Origin: an uncultured Bacteroidota bacterium
Lineage (GTDB): Bacteria; Bacteroidota; Bacteroidia; Flavobacteriales; Flavobacteriaceae
Length of the DNA: 38,390 nt
NCBI GenBank assembly: GCA_902594485.1
Contig: CACJMJ010000006.1
Location: 1-38,390 of the forward strand
Direction: 5' to 3'
Shown: positions 15,586 to 24,936 of the stretch, one piece after another
How the letters are laid out: every line of letters begins with the position of its first letter
Position numbering within the stretch: position 1 is the stretch's first letter
Position numbers and translations under genes: made by a program
Notes under the pieces: generated by a model
Databases searched by the model: none
What the model saw: only the letters and a program-made list of their open reading frames with translations
Told to the model about the DNA's origin: nothing

Positions 15586-17085
15586 TTAATGATCATTTCT
15601 AATAAGCTGTTTAGAACACATATATCCAGCTGTTCCAGCTACACTTCCACAGGGAAAACTTCCAGCACCGCAGTAATATATATCTTGGTAGTCATAATAC
15701 GAGTAAAAGTTTTTAGCATTATTACTAAAAGTTCTTTTATTATAATTTTGATTACCAGTTAACGTTGTATGATCAATATTACCCATTGGAAAATAAAAAG
15801 TTTCATTTAAATCTTTTGGAGTAAGAAACTTACTGAAAGCTAAATCCTCCGGATTTTCAATGTAAGGTAATACAGTTGATACTATTTCCTCCTTAACTTT
15901 ATTTAAATCATCAGCTTTTTTATTATAGCTTAGATTCTTAGTAAATAGTATTAGTTTATCAAAACTCTCTTTGTTGTTCATACTTCGTTGTGCACTTCCA
16001 TCTGGATATATCTGAATGAATCCTGGAAAATAATCTCCAGTATTTTTTAAAGAATTTTGACTAGCTTCTTCAAATTCTTTGAGACTATTATTTGAAAATA
16101 TAAATCTAAAGGAATCAGGAAATTCATTAGAGTCTTTCCATTTTACAGGGTTCCTAAAAAATGCTGTTACTTTTCCACTAGTGCCCGTTAAATCAAGTTC
16201 AATTTTTTTATTAAAATCTTTAATCAGTTTTGAGGGTGTTATAGGATCAGTTGCAAATATTAAATGATCATAATATTCTTCTGTTTCACCTTGATCTCTT
16301 GAATAGAAAATCAATTTAGATTGAGTATCAACTTTGTTAATGTGTGAATTTAAATTAATCTTAACACCCAAATTTAAATTGATTTCAGTTAGACTCTCAG
16401 TTATTTTCCAAATACCAGTTTTTACAAATCCCCAATACCCATCAAAGACAGATCCAGAGTCCATTAGTGGAATTGTAAATGCAGTTCCTGGATCATAAAT
16501 TGATGCAGGGCCACTTTCAATTACCGTCATACCCATATATAACTTTGATCTATCAGATGTAAAGTAGTGATCAAGAAGGTCTTTTGCAGTTCCAAATATC
16601 CAGAGATCAGAAAGTTTTTTCCCAAGTTCTTTGTAAGCTATTTCACTCGTTGGGATAATAGCTTCTTTGTAAAGTTTTTGTATAAATTTTATAACCTTAT
16701 TTTCGTCATTTCGAAAATCATTTATTCTGCCCTCTTCTCCCCATTTATTTTTTAGTTCTTTTTCTAATTCATGAGAATCTTGAAAGATTTTAGTAGAATT
16801 TTCTTCATTATTAAAATATACTAGTTTGGGAGTTTTTGGATAGAAACCCACTATTTCTTTTGATAAACCAGTCTCTTTAAATATAAATTCTGGCATCATT
16901 CCAAGAACAGTAGCACCATACGCAAAATCAATCTTTTTACCTTCAATGACCTCTGAATCTTTTATGCATGCTCCCCCTGTAAACTCTTTTTTTTCAATAA
17001 TTGTCACATCATACCCAGCCTTGACTAAATAATTTGCAGCAACTAGACCATTTACTCCACTTCCAACTATTACAATTTTCTTCAT
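15586..17085 (-). CDS. Phytoene-desaturase-like FAD-dependent oxidoreductase
   Basis: 499 residues, ATG start. The N-terminus has a Rossmann motif G-S-G-V-N-G (8-13) and Glu31 for FAD ribose binding, followed by G-G-A-C, as in the phytoene desaturase / COG1233 family. The C-terminus has Y-Y-C-G-A-G-S-F-P-C-G-S-V-A-G-T-A-G-Y, the second FAD motif. There is no export signal, so it acts in the cytoplasm. It is not next to carotenoid genes; instead it is the first gene of an operon with GntP and two SGNH hydrolases. A role in oxidising or saturating the imported compound is therefore as likely as carotenoid metabolism. The family is certain; the reaction is not. Confidence 0.8.
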   Translation of the reverse strand: MKKIVIVGSGVNGLVAANYLVKAGYDVTIIEKKEFTGGACIKDSEVIEGKKIDFAYGATVLGMMPEFIFKETGLSKEIVGFYPKTPKLVYFNNEENSTKIFQDSHELEKELKNKWGEEGRINDFRNDENKVIKFIQKLYKEAIIPTSEIAYKELGKKLSDLWIFGTAKDLLDHYFTSDRSKLYMGMTVIESGPASIYDPGTAFTIPLMDSGSVFDGYWGFVKTGIWKITESLTEINLNLGVKINLNSHINKVDTQSKLIFYSRDQGETEEYYDHLIFATDPITPSKLIKDFNKKIELDLTGTSGKVTAFFRNPVKWKDSNEFPDSFRFIFSNNSLKEFEEASQNSLKNTGDYFPGFIQIYPDGSAQRSMNNKESFDKLILFTKNLSYNKKADDLNKVKEEIVSTVLPYIENPEDLAFSKFLTPKDLNETFYFPMGNIDHTTLTGNQNYNKRTFSNNAKNFYSYYDYQDIYYCGAGSFPCGSVAGTAGYMCSKQLIRNDH

Positions 17086-17131
17086 AATTATAAACTAAGA
17101 TATTATAAATGAAAAAATTAAAACTTATAAT

Positions 17132-17163
17132 AATCAAAAAAGGAGACCAAATGATCTCCTTTT
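17132..17163 (-). terminator. Intrinsic terminator of the ammonium operon
   Basis: Perfect 9-bp stem AAAAGGAGA (17138-17146) / TCTCCTTTT (17155-17163) with an 8-base loop. On the minus strand it is followed by a T-run. It lies about 30 bases past the amt stop codon. Confidence 0.85.
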
Positions 17164-17194
17164 AAGACTGAAAATAATAGAAGCTATTATCTCA

Positions 17195-18427
17195 TTATGA
17201 TGAAAAATACGCTTTAGTTCCATGTTCAGCTATATCTAAACCTGTTGATTCTTCTTTTTCAGATACTCTAAGCCCTGCTAAAGACTTAACTAATAATGTA
17301 ATTAAAGTAGCTCCAATTACACAAAATACTCCAACAATTCCAACACTGGCCAGTTGAACCATAAATTGATCGAAAGATGCAGAAGCTCCAAAAATACCAA
17401 CTGCTAAAGTTCCCCATATACCTGCAAATAAATGAACAGGAATAGCTCCAACAGGGTCGTCAAGTTTGCACTTGTCTAAAAGTGCTACACCTAAAACAAC
17501 GACAATACCACCAACTGCTCCTATAATAATAGCAGAAGTAGGTCCCATTTGATCAGCACCAGCAGTTATACCTACTAGTCCACCCAAAACACCATTCATA
17601 AACATTGTTATGTCTAAATTTTTATATAATAAATTAGAGAAAAAAGCAGCACCTATTCCACCAGCAGCAGCAGCAAGACATGTTGTTACTAATACTAAAG
17701 ATGTATTAGCAGGATCAGCTGATAATACAGAACCACCATTAAATCCAAACCAACCTAACCAAAGAATAAGAACTCCAGCTGCAGATAATGGAATATTAGA
17801 TCCAGGAATTGCAACTGCATTTCCATCACTATCAAATTTACCTTTTCTAGCGCCAAGTAAATATATAATTACAAGAGCTCCCCAGCCACCAACAGAGTGA
17901 ACTAAAGTAGACCCTGCAAAGTCATAAAAACCAACTTCTTCAGTTAAAGTAGATAGGAATCCACTTCCCCATTGCCATGATCCAACTATAGGATAAACTA
18001 TAGCTACATAGAGAAATACAATTAACATAAATGAGTTAATTTTAATTCTCTCAGCTACAGCACCTGAAATTATTGTACCAGCAGTTGCTGCAAACATTGC
18101 CTGAAATAAGAAATCTGTCCAATATGTGTAACCTTCATTATAGGATAGATCAGATGCAGCTACTGCATCTAGACCTGGCCCAGCAAATCCAAGTATACCA
18201 CCATATGCTCCTATAATATTAAAATCACCAGGATACATTAAATTAAAACCTACTAAACAGTAGACAATTATTCCCATTGTTATAATGAAAAAGTTTTTAA
18301 ATAAAATATTGATTGTATTTTTCTGTCTTGTAAGACCAATCTCCAAGAAAGAAAATCCAAGATGCATAAAAAATACTAATGCTGCACACAGCATCATCCA
18401 AACGTTATTAGTTGTTAATAATTCCAT
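17195..18427 (-). CDS. amt: Ammonium transporter Amt
   Basis: 410 residues, ATG start, about 11 membrane segments with the N-terminus starting directly at the first helix. The twin-His pore is present: H177 in T-L-V-H-S-V-G-G-W and H332 in V-H-L-F-A-G-I-W-G. The acidic residue preceding the first His motif (D169 in Y-D-F-A-G) fits the conserved Amt position. The cytoplasmic tail G-L-D-I-A-E-H-G is the conserved segment that contacts GlnK. Amt forms trimers in the inner membrane that move ammonium under nitrogen limitation. It is the last gene of a torF-like/glnK/amt operon (5 bases from glnK) and ends at a strong terminator. Confidence 0.97.
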   Translation of the reverse strand: MELLTTNNVWMMLCAALVFFMHLGFSFLEIGLTRQKNTINILFKNFFIITMGIIVYCLVGFNLMYPGDFNIIGAYGGILGFAGPGLDAVAASDLSYNEGYTYWTDFLFQAMFAATAGTIISGAVAERIKINSFMLIVFLYVAIVYPIVGSWQWGSGFLSTLTEEVGFYDFAGSTLVHSVGGWGALVIIYLLGARKGKFDSDGNAVAIPGSNIPLSAAGVLILWLGWFGFNGGSVLSADPANTSLVLVTTCLAAAAGGIGAAFFSNLLYKNLDITMFMNGVLGGLVGITAGADQMGPTSAIIIGAVGGIVVVLGVALLDKCKLDDPVGAIPVHLFAGIWGTLAVGIFGASASFDQFMVQLASVGIVGVFCVIGATLITLLVKSLAGLRVSEKEESTGLDIAEHGTKAYFSS

Positions 18428-18432
18428 AATTT

Positions 18433-18771
18433 CTAGTTAAATGATTTGTTTCCTTTTTCTCCAGTTCTAATTCTGTAGGCTTCTTCACATGGTAAAACAA
18501 AAACTTTACCATCACCCACTTCACCTGTAGCTCCAGATTTAATAATTGCATCTACAGTAGTGTCTACAAAAGAATCTGATACAACGATAGACAAACATCT
18601 TCTTTGAATGTCTTTTGTGCTGTAAGTTATTCCTCTGTATACATTTCCAATTTTCTCATTTCCAACCCCAGTAACATCCCAGTAGCTGAAAAAGTAAACC
18701 TCCGCATCATGCAGGGCTTTTACCACTTCGTCAAATTTTGACTTTCTAATAATTGCTTCTATTTTTTTCAT
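18433..18771 (-). CDS. glnK: P-II nitrogen regulatory protein GlnK
   Basis: 112 residues, the normal P-II length. The T-loop is around residues 37-55 and contains V-Y-R-G-I-T-Y, placing Tyr50 at the usual uridylylation position. The B-loop is A-T-G-E-V-G-D-G-K-V-F (81-91), and the C-loop ends in R-I-R-T-G-E. The T-loop outside the Y-R-G core and the N-terminal half (Y-F-F-S-Y-W-D-V-T-G) differ from E. coli GlnB, as in other Bacteroidota. It senses ATP/ADP and 2-oxoglutarate and gates the Amt channel. Twelve bases after the porin gene and five before amt, it is the middle gene of the operon. Confidence 0.95.
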   Translation of the reverse strand: MKKIEAIIRKSKFDEVVKALHDAEVYFFSYWDVTGVGNEKIGNVYRGITYSTKDIQRRCLSIVVSDSFVDTTVDAIIKSGATGEVGDGKVFVLPCEEAYRIRTGEKGNKSFN

Positions 18772-18783
18772 AATGTTTCCAAT

Positions 18784-19452
18784 TTAAAAACTTATTCCAA
18801 AAACTAAAAATGCTGTTTCAGCTTCAGGATTTATAATAAATGATCCAAAAACTGGTAAAGAATAAGATTCAGTTATAGAAATATCTTTAGATCCACTAAA
18901 AGACATATTAACTAGTCCTGATCCTCCGTTAGCATAGAATGCATCACCAGCATCATCTCCATATCCGAGTGCTATGTCGACTGCTCCAATTGAAGTTCCT
19001 AGCTCAATGTATAATGCTTCTACTTCAGTAAAATACCCAGCAGATAAATCTATTCCGCCAAGAGAAGTTGATGCAGCTAATTCAGTGTAATCTCCATTAA
19101 AGAGTCCTTCACCATCAGCATATGCTCCACCTTCACCTGGGAATGTGTAGTTTGTAATTGTTAATGCAAGTGGACCAAAGTCGTAACTTACCCATAAGTC
19201 AAGTTCATTTCCACCTCCATTGGCAGACGTAGGAAAACTTCCCCAAACACCACCAGTTAAGTTACCAGACCCAAGGTCCATATACGGCTGTATGTGTGCT
19301 CCGGATCCAAATTGTGTTCCTCTCCATACATAAGAACTTACTAAGTCTGCACCAAAATCTTGTGAATATGAAATATTCGTTGACATTAATGCCACAATAG
19401 TTAATAAAGTAAACTTAAGAGCTGAAGAGAAATTTGTAAATAAATTTTTCAT
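18784..19452 (-). CDS. TorF-family outer-membrane porin
   Basis: 222 residues, signal peptide ending in I-S-Y-S-Q. The mature protein starts D-F-G-A-D-L-V-S-S-Y-V-W-R-G-T-Q-F-G, the hallmark of the TorF/Gcw_chp family, and continues with alternating amphipathic beta strands rich in Gly/Ser/Tyr up to an aromatic C-terminal residue (F-G-I-S-F). It should form a small beta-barrel in the outer membrane. It leads the operon with glnK and amt, so it probably helps ammonium or small nitrogen solutes cross the outer membrane; this is inferred from context. Its start is fixed by the signal peptide. Confidence 0.85.
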   Translation of the reverse strand: MKNLFTNFSSALKFTLLTIVALMSTNISYSQDFGADLVSSYVWRGTQFGSGAHIQPYMDLGSGNLTGGVWGSFPTSANGGGNELDLWVSYDFGPLALTITNYTFPGEGGAYADGEGLFNGDYTELAASTSLGGIDLSAGYFTEVEALYIELGTSIGAVDIALGYGDDAGDAFYANGGSGLVNMSFSGSKDISITESYSLPVFGSFIINPEAETAFLVFGISF

Positions 19453-19477
19453 TTTTCAGTTATTTAAAATTAAGCTC

Positions 19478-19485
19478 CAAATCTA
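19478..19485 (-). promoter_or_regulatory. Possible -7 promoter element of the ammonium operon
   Basis: The minus strand reads TAGATTTG, identical to the octamer before the Rieske operon, 25 bases before the porin ATG. The palindrome at 19526-19549 lies about 40 bases further upstream, a position suited to an activator. No -33 TTG is seen. Confidence 0.4.
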
Positions 19486-19525
19486 TACTATCAAATATTG
19501 CTATTTGACATTAGAAATATCTATT

Positions 19526-19577
19526 ATATCATTTTTGTGAAAATGATATTTTTTTAAGTATTTTTTCTGAAAATGAT
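19526..19577. promoter_or_regulatory. Palindrome plus direct repeat upstream of the ammonium operon
   Basis: ATATCATTTT (19526-19535) and AAAATGATAT (19540-19549) form a perfect 10-bp inverted repeat with spacer TGTG. The half TGAAAATGAT (19538-19547) recurs exactly 30 bases further on at 19568-19577. This is about three helical turns, so both copies would face the same side of the DNA. It looks like an operator or activator site for nitrogen control. No regulator gene is present nearby. Confidence 0.5.
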
Positions 19578-19607
19578 TAAAAATTCAATTTGTTTTTTTC
19601 CAAATTA

Positions 19608-20165
19608 TCAATTTGAATAATCAACTTGAATTAAAACTTCGTTTCTTCTGTTGTAAAATTTTGTAGGAGCGTCATATGAAAGGACAAAATGTTCACTCAG
19701 AATTTTAAGATTACTATTTTGTATAGCTTTGACTAACTCTTGTCTATAATTTTCTTCCTTTTTGTTATTGGAATAACCGGAATATTTTATTGCTGCATAA
19801 TATTTTGGTTTAGATATGTATGCCTCTACATCGTTATCATTAGGAACAGGTATCTCTCCTGAGAGAAATTTTTTTGGAAGAACAAATTCCATTGTTTTAC
19901 TCTGATCAGACATGTAGACAGGTGTTGTCATTGCAATTTTTTCCTCGTCTATATTATTACCAGCAATGTATCTGAACAGTTTACCAAAATTATTATTTCT
20001 ACTTTGGTTAGATGATACTCTAATCATAGGAGCACTAGGATAATATCTAATCTCAATTTTATCAATTTGGTCAACTACTTCATATTCTTGAGTCTCATAT
20101 TTTTGTGACATAACCATTGTAGTGTTTAAAAATAAAAATACAGTTAAAATCAAATACTTATTCAT
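19608..20165 (-). CDS. Exported SOUL heme-binding family protein
   Basis: 185 residues with a signal peptide ending in V-M-S-Q. The SOUL/HEBP pattern is clear: Y-E-T-Q-E-Y-E-V-V-D near the mature start, I-E-I-R-Y-Y-P, F-G-K-L-F-R-Y-I-A-G-N-N, the family signature K-I-A-M-T-T-P-V-Y-M and a C-terminal N-E-V-L-I-Q-V. SOUL proteins bind heme or other tetrapyrroles; bacterial members have no settled role. The gene overlaps the 3' end of the large kinase/M23/PLP fusion by 8 bases, so it is translated as part of that operon. Why a periplasmic heme protein belongs with a cytoplasmic catabolic enzyme is unclear. Confidence 0.85.
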   Translation of the reverse strand: MNKYLILTVFLFLNTTMVMSQKYETQEYEVVDQIDKIEIRYYPSAPMIRVSSNQSRNNNFGKLFRYIAGNNIDEEKIAMTTPVYMSDQSKTMEFVLPKKFLSGEIPVPNDNDVEAYISKPKYYAAIKYSGYSNNKKEENYRQELVKAIQNSNLKILSEHFVLSYDAPTKFYNRRNEVLIQVDYSN

Positions 20166-23100
20166 AATACTTATTATTTAAAAAATCTTCGGCTAAGACT
20201 TTGCGAAGATAAAAAATAAACATGTCACAGTTATGTTTATTAAATGTTAAAGGTGGCTTAATTTTAATTACGTTATTGTCTGGACCATCAACGCTTGATA
20301 GAATCCCATATTTTTTTAAACGGTTAACAATGTATATTGTTTCTTCCTCTAAAGGATTCATGTTAAGGTCAATAAACTCAATACCTAGGAACAAACCTTG
20401 ACCTCTTACATCACCTATAATATTAAATTTATTAGATAGCTTTTTAAGTTCTCTTTTGAAATAATCTCCAATAAACATGGAGTTCTCTTGAAGCTTTTCT
20501 TTTTTAATAAATCTCAAGACTTCAGTTCCAATTGAACAAGAAACAGGGTTACCTCCAAACGTATTAAAGAATTCCATTCCATTTGCGAAACTTTCAGCTA
20601 TTTCTTTTGTACAGACTACAGCACCAATCGGATGTCCGTTACCAAGAGGCTTACCTATGGTTATTATATCAGGAACTACATTATGAATTTCAAACCCCCA
20701 GAAAGATTTTCCAATTCTTCCACAGCCTACTTGAACCTCGTCTGAAATACAAATCCCTCCGTTTTTTCTTACAAGATTATATGCATCTTTAAGAAAGCCA
20801 CCTGGTAATTCAACTTGACCTCCGCAACTTAAGATTGGCTCGATTATAAATCCACCTAAACCTCTTTTTTTAGAATTAATATTTTTTATACATGCTTTAA
20901 CTTCATTTAAGTATTTCTTTGCTGATCCAGGACCTTTATATTTTCCACGAAAATTATTTGGTATAGGAATAACATGAGTATTCTCCGGGGGTCCACTTCC
21001 GCCTTTACCATCAAATTTATAGGATGAAATATCAACACAAATATTAGTGTTTCCATGATATCCATGTTCTGAAACTATTATATCAGGTTGTCCAGTATGA
21101 GATTTCATCATTCGAATTGCTAATTCATTAGCTTCACTTCCAGAATTAACAAAGTGAACAACAGATAGCTTTTCAGGAAGTGTTTTCAATAGTTCTTTAG
21201 ATAGTTCATTGATATTCTTATGAAGATATCTCGAATTGGTATTTAAGATTGACATTTGACTTTTACCTTTTGCAACTACCGATTCATTTTCGTGTCCAAC
21301 ATGTGCAACATTATTAACAGTATCTAAATATTTTCTACCGTAGTTATCCATTAAGTAAACACCCTCTCCTCTTACAATATGAAGAGGCTCCTCATAGTGA
21401 AGTTTAAGGCTTTTGCCTAAATGGCTATTTCTGTATTTGATTAATTCATCTTCTGAATCATATAGATCAAGATCTAAAACTTTTGATTTAAAAATCAAAT
21501 TAGGATCAGGACATAAATCTTTCCAAACATCAATTTGGTTAAAATAGCATACTCCTGGATAGTCAATCTTATAATCAAGCATTGATAACATTATTTGAAA
21601 ATGTAAATGAGGTGCCCAATTTCCATTCTCTGGATAATTTGCTATCTCTGCAATTACATCCCCCTTCTTTACTTTGCTACCTATCTTATTTTTTAGTACA
21701 CTGTCTACTGTATTATGTCCATATAGAGTATAAAATTCTAAATCCTCAATATTGTGCTTTAGAATGACAAGCCCACCGTATTCTTTGTCCCCTTCATCAT
21801 TAACAGCAGTTACAACTTCTCCGTCAAACATAGTGCTCACTTTAGTTTCTGGAGGTAGCCAAAAGTCTAATCCCAAATGAATAGTCCTATTTTCAACTCC
21901 ATAGTTTCCTGTTTTTTCATATGTGTCAGATGTGTATATTGCTCTAGGTTCTAGATACCCTCCTGCAATTATTTTTTTAGGATATTTTTTTTGAAGTTTA
22001 TCTATTTTAAATTGAAATAAGTTTAGGTCTTCTATCTCATTTCTTCCTCCAATCCACTCACTTCCAACACTAAGATCAATTTTATAAAATTCAGATTCTT
22101 TTAATTTTGGAAATATATCTTTTACTGAGAATGTTTTATTTCTAATCCATTTAGAAAATTTTTGTTTGTTTGGATGAGCATCTAGATTACATGCTTTTCT
22201 AAATGAATAATATGCATATTCTGAGTTTATCTCTGACCAAATCTTTAGAAGATCCCATGCAGGTTTTTCACTAATCAGAAGATATTTATTATCAGGCTCC
22301 TCAATTCTATTAATCAATGATTTAGTAACAGAGATTACAAGTCTCATGCCAATTAAATTATAAAGCATTTTTAATTCATCATCATTTATAAAAGATAATT
22401 GATTATAGCCAGAAACTATTTCACAACACCCTGCAAGCGGGTCATTTAAATTCATAATTCCATATGAACATGTAATTGCTAAATCATTTATTTTTTGAGA
22501 ATATATTGAGTCTCCAAAGTCAATTATAGACGCTATTTTAGGGTTTATTCTATCATTTGATACAACAATATTATTATCGTTAATATCATTATGAATAACT
22601 GACTTTTTTAGTTCATTATATATAGATAGGTTATTTTTAAAATCTTTGATAAAATTTTTAAGAATTTCTCTTTTATTAACCTCAAACTTTTTCAAATGCT
22701 CTTCAACCCACAAAGAGCCTGATATGTCCCAGTCTATTTTTCGATTAGAGAAAGAATGTTTAAATTTTTCTAATGATTCAGAAATAATCGCAGTTTTTGA
22801 CCCAAGCTCTTTCCTTAATGTTTTTTCAATAGGATTAACGGAGCTCCAAAGTCTTCCCTCAATCCAGGATAATAACCTGATGCACCTATCTTTGCCAAAA
22901 CTATCCTTTTCTATACAAAATGGTTTTCCTTCAATTGTATTAATATTTGATGCAAAATCAATATCACAGTCTTTGTTTAGGTGATCTAAAAGCTTAATCT
23001 GATAATCAATATAATCTGAATTAAAATCTGATCTTGATATCTTTATTAAGTATTTATTATCATCGGATGAATGAACTCTAAAATTATAATCAATTTCTCC

Positions 23101-23193
23101 ATCAAGTCTATCAATCGCGCCAATTATGTTATAATTATGCTTAAGAATTTTTTTTAATTCTTTAATTGATATTCCGGATTTCTCTAGGCTCAT
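20158..23193 (-). CDS. Kinase / M23 / class III PLP enzyme three-domain fusion
   Basis: 1011 residues, ATG start, no signal peptide, so cytoplasmic. Domain 1 (about 1-340) is an aminoglycoside-phosphotransferase-like kinase with H-N-D-I-N-D-N-N (H201, D203) and I-I-D-F-G-D (D225). Domain 2 (about 405-570) is an M23/LytM fold with all four metal and catalytic residues: H439 and D443 in H-L-G-L-D, and H529 and H531 in H-L-H. Domain 3 (about 590-1011) is a class III aminotransferase with G-S-E-A-N (685-689), D818 in S-D-E-V-Q and PLP lysine K848 in G-K-P-L-G-N-G-H-P. Domains 1 and 3 resemble hydroxylysine kinase and the phospho-lyases acting on phosphohydroxylysine or phosphoethanolamine. A phosphorylate-then-eliminate enzyme is inferred. 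The role of the M23 domain is unknown. Confidence 0.88.
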   Translation of the reverse strand: MSLEKSGISIKELKKILKHNYNIIGAIDRLDGEIDYNFRVHSSDDNKYLIKISRSDFNSDYIDYQIKLLDHLNKDCDIDFASNINTIEGKPFCIEKDSFGKDRCIRLLSWIEGRLWSSVNPIEKTLRKELGSKTAIISESLEKFKHSFSNRKIDWDISGSLWVEEHLKKFEVNKREILKNFIKDFKNNLSIYNELKKSVIHNDINDNNIVVSNDRINPKIASIIDFGDSIYSQKINDLAITCSYGIMNLNDPLAGCCEIVSGYNQLSFINDDELKMLYNLIGMRLVISVTKSLINRIEEPDNKYLLISEKPAWDLLKIWSEINSEYAYYSFRKACNLDAHPNKQKFSKWIRNKTFSVKDIFPKLKESEFYKIDLSVGSEWIGGRNEIEDLNLFQFKIDKLQKKYPKKIIAGGYLEPRAIYTSDTYEKTGNYGVENRTIHLGLDFWLPPETKVSTMFDGEVVTAVNDEGDKEYGGLVILKHNIEDLEFYTLYGHNTVDSVLKNKIGSKVKKGDVIAEIANYPENGNWAPHLHFQIMLSMLDYKIDYPGVCYFNQIDVWKDLCPDPNLIFKSKVLDLDLYDSEDELIKYRNSHLGKSLKLHYEEPLHIVRGEGVYLMDNYGRKYLDTVNNVAHVGHENESVVAKGKSQMSILNTNSRYLHKNINELSKELLKTLPEKLSVVHFVNSGSEANELAIRMMKSHTGQPDIIVSEHGYHGNTNICVDISSYKFDGKGGSGPPENTHVIPIPNNFRGKYKGPGSAKKYLNEVKACIKNINSKKRGLGGFIIEPILSCGGQVELPGGFLKDAYNLVRKNGGICISDEVQVGCGRIGKSFWGFEIHNVVPDIITIGKPLGNGHPIGAVVCTKEIAESFANGMEFFNTFGGNPVSCSIGTEVLRFIKKEKLQENSMFIGDYFKRELKKLSNKFNIIGDVRGQGLFLGIEFIDLNMNPLEEETIYIVNRLKKYGILSSVDGPDNNVIKIKPPLTFNKHNCDMFIFYLRKVLAEDFLNNKYYE

Positions 23194-23219
23194 ACAGTAA
23201 TGTCTTTAATTAGACTAAT

Positions 23220-24251
23220 CTAGGGAGCAGGATTTGGAATCTTTTCATTCACTGAATTTATTTCAGCAACAATTTCTTTGGATAACTTAATATTAATACT
23301 ATTAATATTCTCTTTAAGTTGATTCATAGAGGTAGCGCCAATTATGTTGCTAGTTACAAAGGGTCTATCATTTACAAATGCTAATGACATTTCGGTAAGA
23401 CTTAAATCATACTTTATAGCTATATCATAATAAAGATCTGTAGCTTTAAAACACTTATCATTACTAAACCTAGCAAGATTTGAAAATAATTTTAATCTAC
23501 TATTCTCAGGCATATTACCATTTCTATATTTACCCGAAAGAACACCAAATCCCAAAGGTGAATATGCTAACAAGCCTACATTTTCTCTTTTACATATTTC
23601 TGCACTTCCAACTTCAAATAATCTATTTAATAGAGAATAAGGATTTTGAATTGTAATCATTTTAGGTAACCCCTCCTTAGAATACTCAAGATATTTCATA
23701 ATTCCCCATGGATTTTCATTAGATAGCCCAACATATCTAACTTTTCCTGAATCAACAATTTTTTTAAGAGTCTCTAGAATTTCTCTGAAGTTATCATCCC
23801 AGCCATCATCAATATAATCAAACCCTCTCTTACCAAAATAGTTTGTAGCTCTTTCTGGCCAATGAAGTTGATATAAATCCAGATAATCTGTCTTTAATCT
23901 TTCAAGACTTCCATTAACAGCTTCTTCAATGGATGTTCCTTTGAATCCAGTCTTTCTAATATGCGCGGTATAATCACCTGGGCCTGCAATTTTTGAAGCA
24001 AGAATAACTTTATCTCTTGAGTTTCTTGACTCAAGCCAATTACCAATTATTTTTTCAGTATCAGCATATCTCTCAGGTGTTGCAGGTACTGGATATAGTT
24101 CTGCAGTATCAAAAAAATTAACTCCTTTATCTAAACTATAATCCATTTGTTCAAAAGCCTCAGCTTCTGAATTCTGTCTTCCCCAAGTCATAGTTCCAAG
24201 ACATATTTTACTTACTTCAATATCTGTACCAGGCAGTTTATTATATTCCAT
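23220..24251 (-). CDS. Tas-type NADP(H)-dependent aldo/keto reductase
   Basis: 343 residues, ATG start. The catalytic tetrad of aldo/keto reductases is intact: D48 and Y53 in F-F-D-T-A-E-L-Y-P-V-P, K87 in A-S-K-I-A-G-P, and H130 in Y-Q-L-H-W-P-E-R. The sequence follows E. coli Tas closely in pattern, including E-K-I-I-G-N-W-L and T-D-Y-L-D-L-Y-Q. It reduces small aldehydes or ketones with NADPH in the cytoplasm. It lies 26 bases upstream of the kinase/PLP fusion and 12 downstream of a methyltransferase gene, in one minus-strand operon. It may reduce the aldehyde formed by the phospho-lyase domain; that link rests on context only. Confidence 0.88.
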   Translation of the reverse strand: MEYNKLPGTDIEVSKICLGTMTWGRQNSEAEAFEQMDYSLDKGVNFFDTAELYPVPATPERYADTEKIIGNWLESRNSRDKVILASKIAGPGDYTAHIRKTGFKGTSIEEAVNGSLERLKTDYLDLYQLHWPERATNYFGKRGFDYIDDGWDDNFREILETLKKIVDSGKVRYVGLSNENPWGIMKYLEYSKEGLPKMITIQNPYSLLNRLFEVGSAEICKRENVGLLAYSPLGFGVLSGKYRNGNMPENSRLKLFSNLARFSNDKCFKATDLYYDIAIKYDLSLTEMSLAFVNDRPFVTSNIIGATSMNQLKENINSINIKLSKEIVAEINSVNEKIPNPAP

Positions 24252-24263
24252 ATTAATAATAAT

Positions 24264-24872
24264 TTATTTTATTGATGAGAAACTGCAAAATATAAAATTT
24301 TGAGTCGTTTCAAAAGGGGTAATATGATTTATGTTCTCAGTTCTTTTCATAGAGATGTCTTGATCTTCAAACAATTTTTTTAATGACGATTCATCATATT
24401 GAGTTATATCTAGTCCACTACATTTTTTTGGACCTAAAGTTGAAAAAGTCCCAACTATAAAGTTTTGAGTATTTAATTTTACTTTTCTGACGTATCTATC
24501 TATTTCAACTTTAGAGGTTAAAAAATGAAAGACAGCTCTATCATGCCAAATTGCATAGTTCTCTTTGGGTTCAAAATCATTTAAATCACAAACTATCCAT
24601 TTTATATATTGAGATTTAACTCCTAGTCTTTCTTTTGCTTTATTGATTGCATTCTTTGATATATCAAGGACAGATATATTTTTATACCCGCTGTCTAAAA
24701 GATAATCAACAAATTTACTTTCACCACCACCAATATCAATTATTGGATCATCTTTTCGAATTTTAAAATCTTTAAAAAAGTCAATAGATGTATCAGGAAT
24801 CTCCTCGGTCCATGACACCTCTTGAGGGCTCTTTTCCTTATATATTCTTTCCCAATGAGATTTATAGGACAT
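24264..24872 (-). CDS. Class I SAM-dependent methyltransferase
   Basis: 202 residues from the ATG at 24872. The frame stays open further upstream, but the added N-terminus is not methyltransferase-like and would run into the divergent permease gene. The domain starts S-Y-K-S-H-W-E-R-I-Y, as expected for this group. Motif I is I-I-D-I-G-G-G-E-S (around residues 44-52), with L-D-I-S (about 68-71) and W-H-D-R-A-V-F-H-F-L further on. These features match small soluble methyltransferases of the TehB/thiopurine-like type. It is the first gene of the operon leading to the kinase/PLP fusion, with the divergent permease 64 bases away. The acceptor is unknown. Confidence 0.8.
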   Translation of the reverse strand: MSYKSHWERIYKEKSPQEVSWTEEIPDTSIDFFKDFKIRKDDPIIDIGGGESKFVDYLLDSGYKNISVLDISKNAINKAKERLGVKSQYIKWIVCDLNDFEPKENYAIWHDRAVFHFLTSKVEIDRYVRKVKLNTQNFIVGTFSTLGPKKCSGLDITQYDESSLKKLFEDQDISMKRTENINHITPFETTQNFIFCSFSSIK

Positions 24873-24936
24873 ATTTAAATGTACAAAAAGTAGTTCTAAA
24901 TAATGTGTATTTTGCGTAAGCATTGATTTAAAAAAA

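Noticed and set aside
19587-19615. AATTTG/CAAATT repeats at the end of the SOUL gene as a terminator
   Set aside because: The stem is only 6 bp of A/T pairs and has no following T-run on the minus strand.
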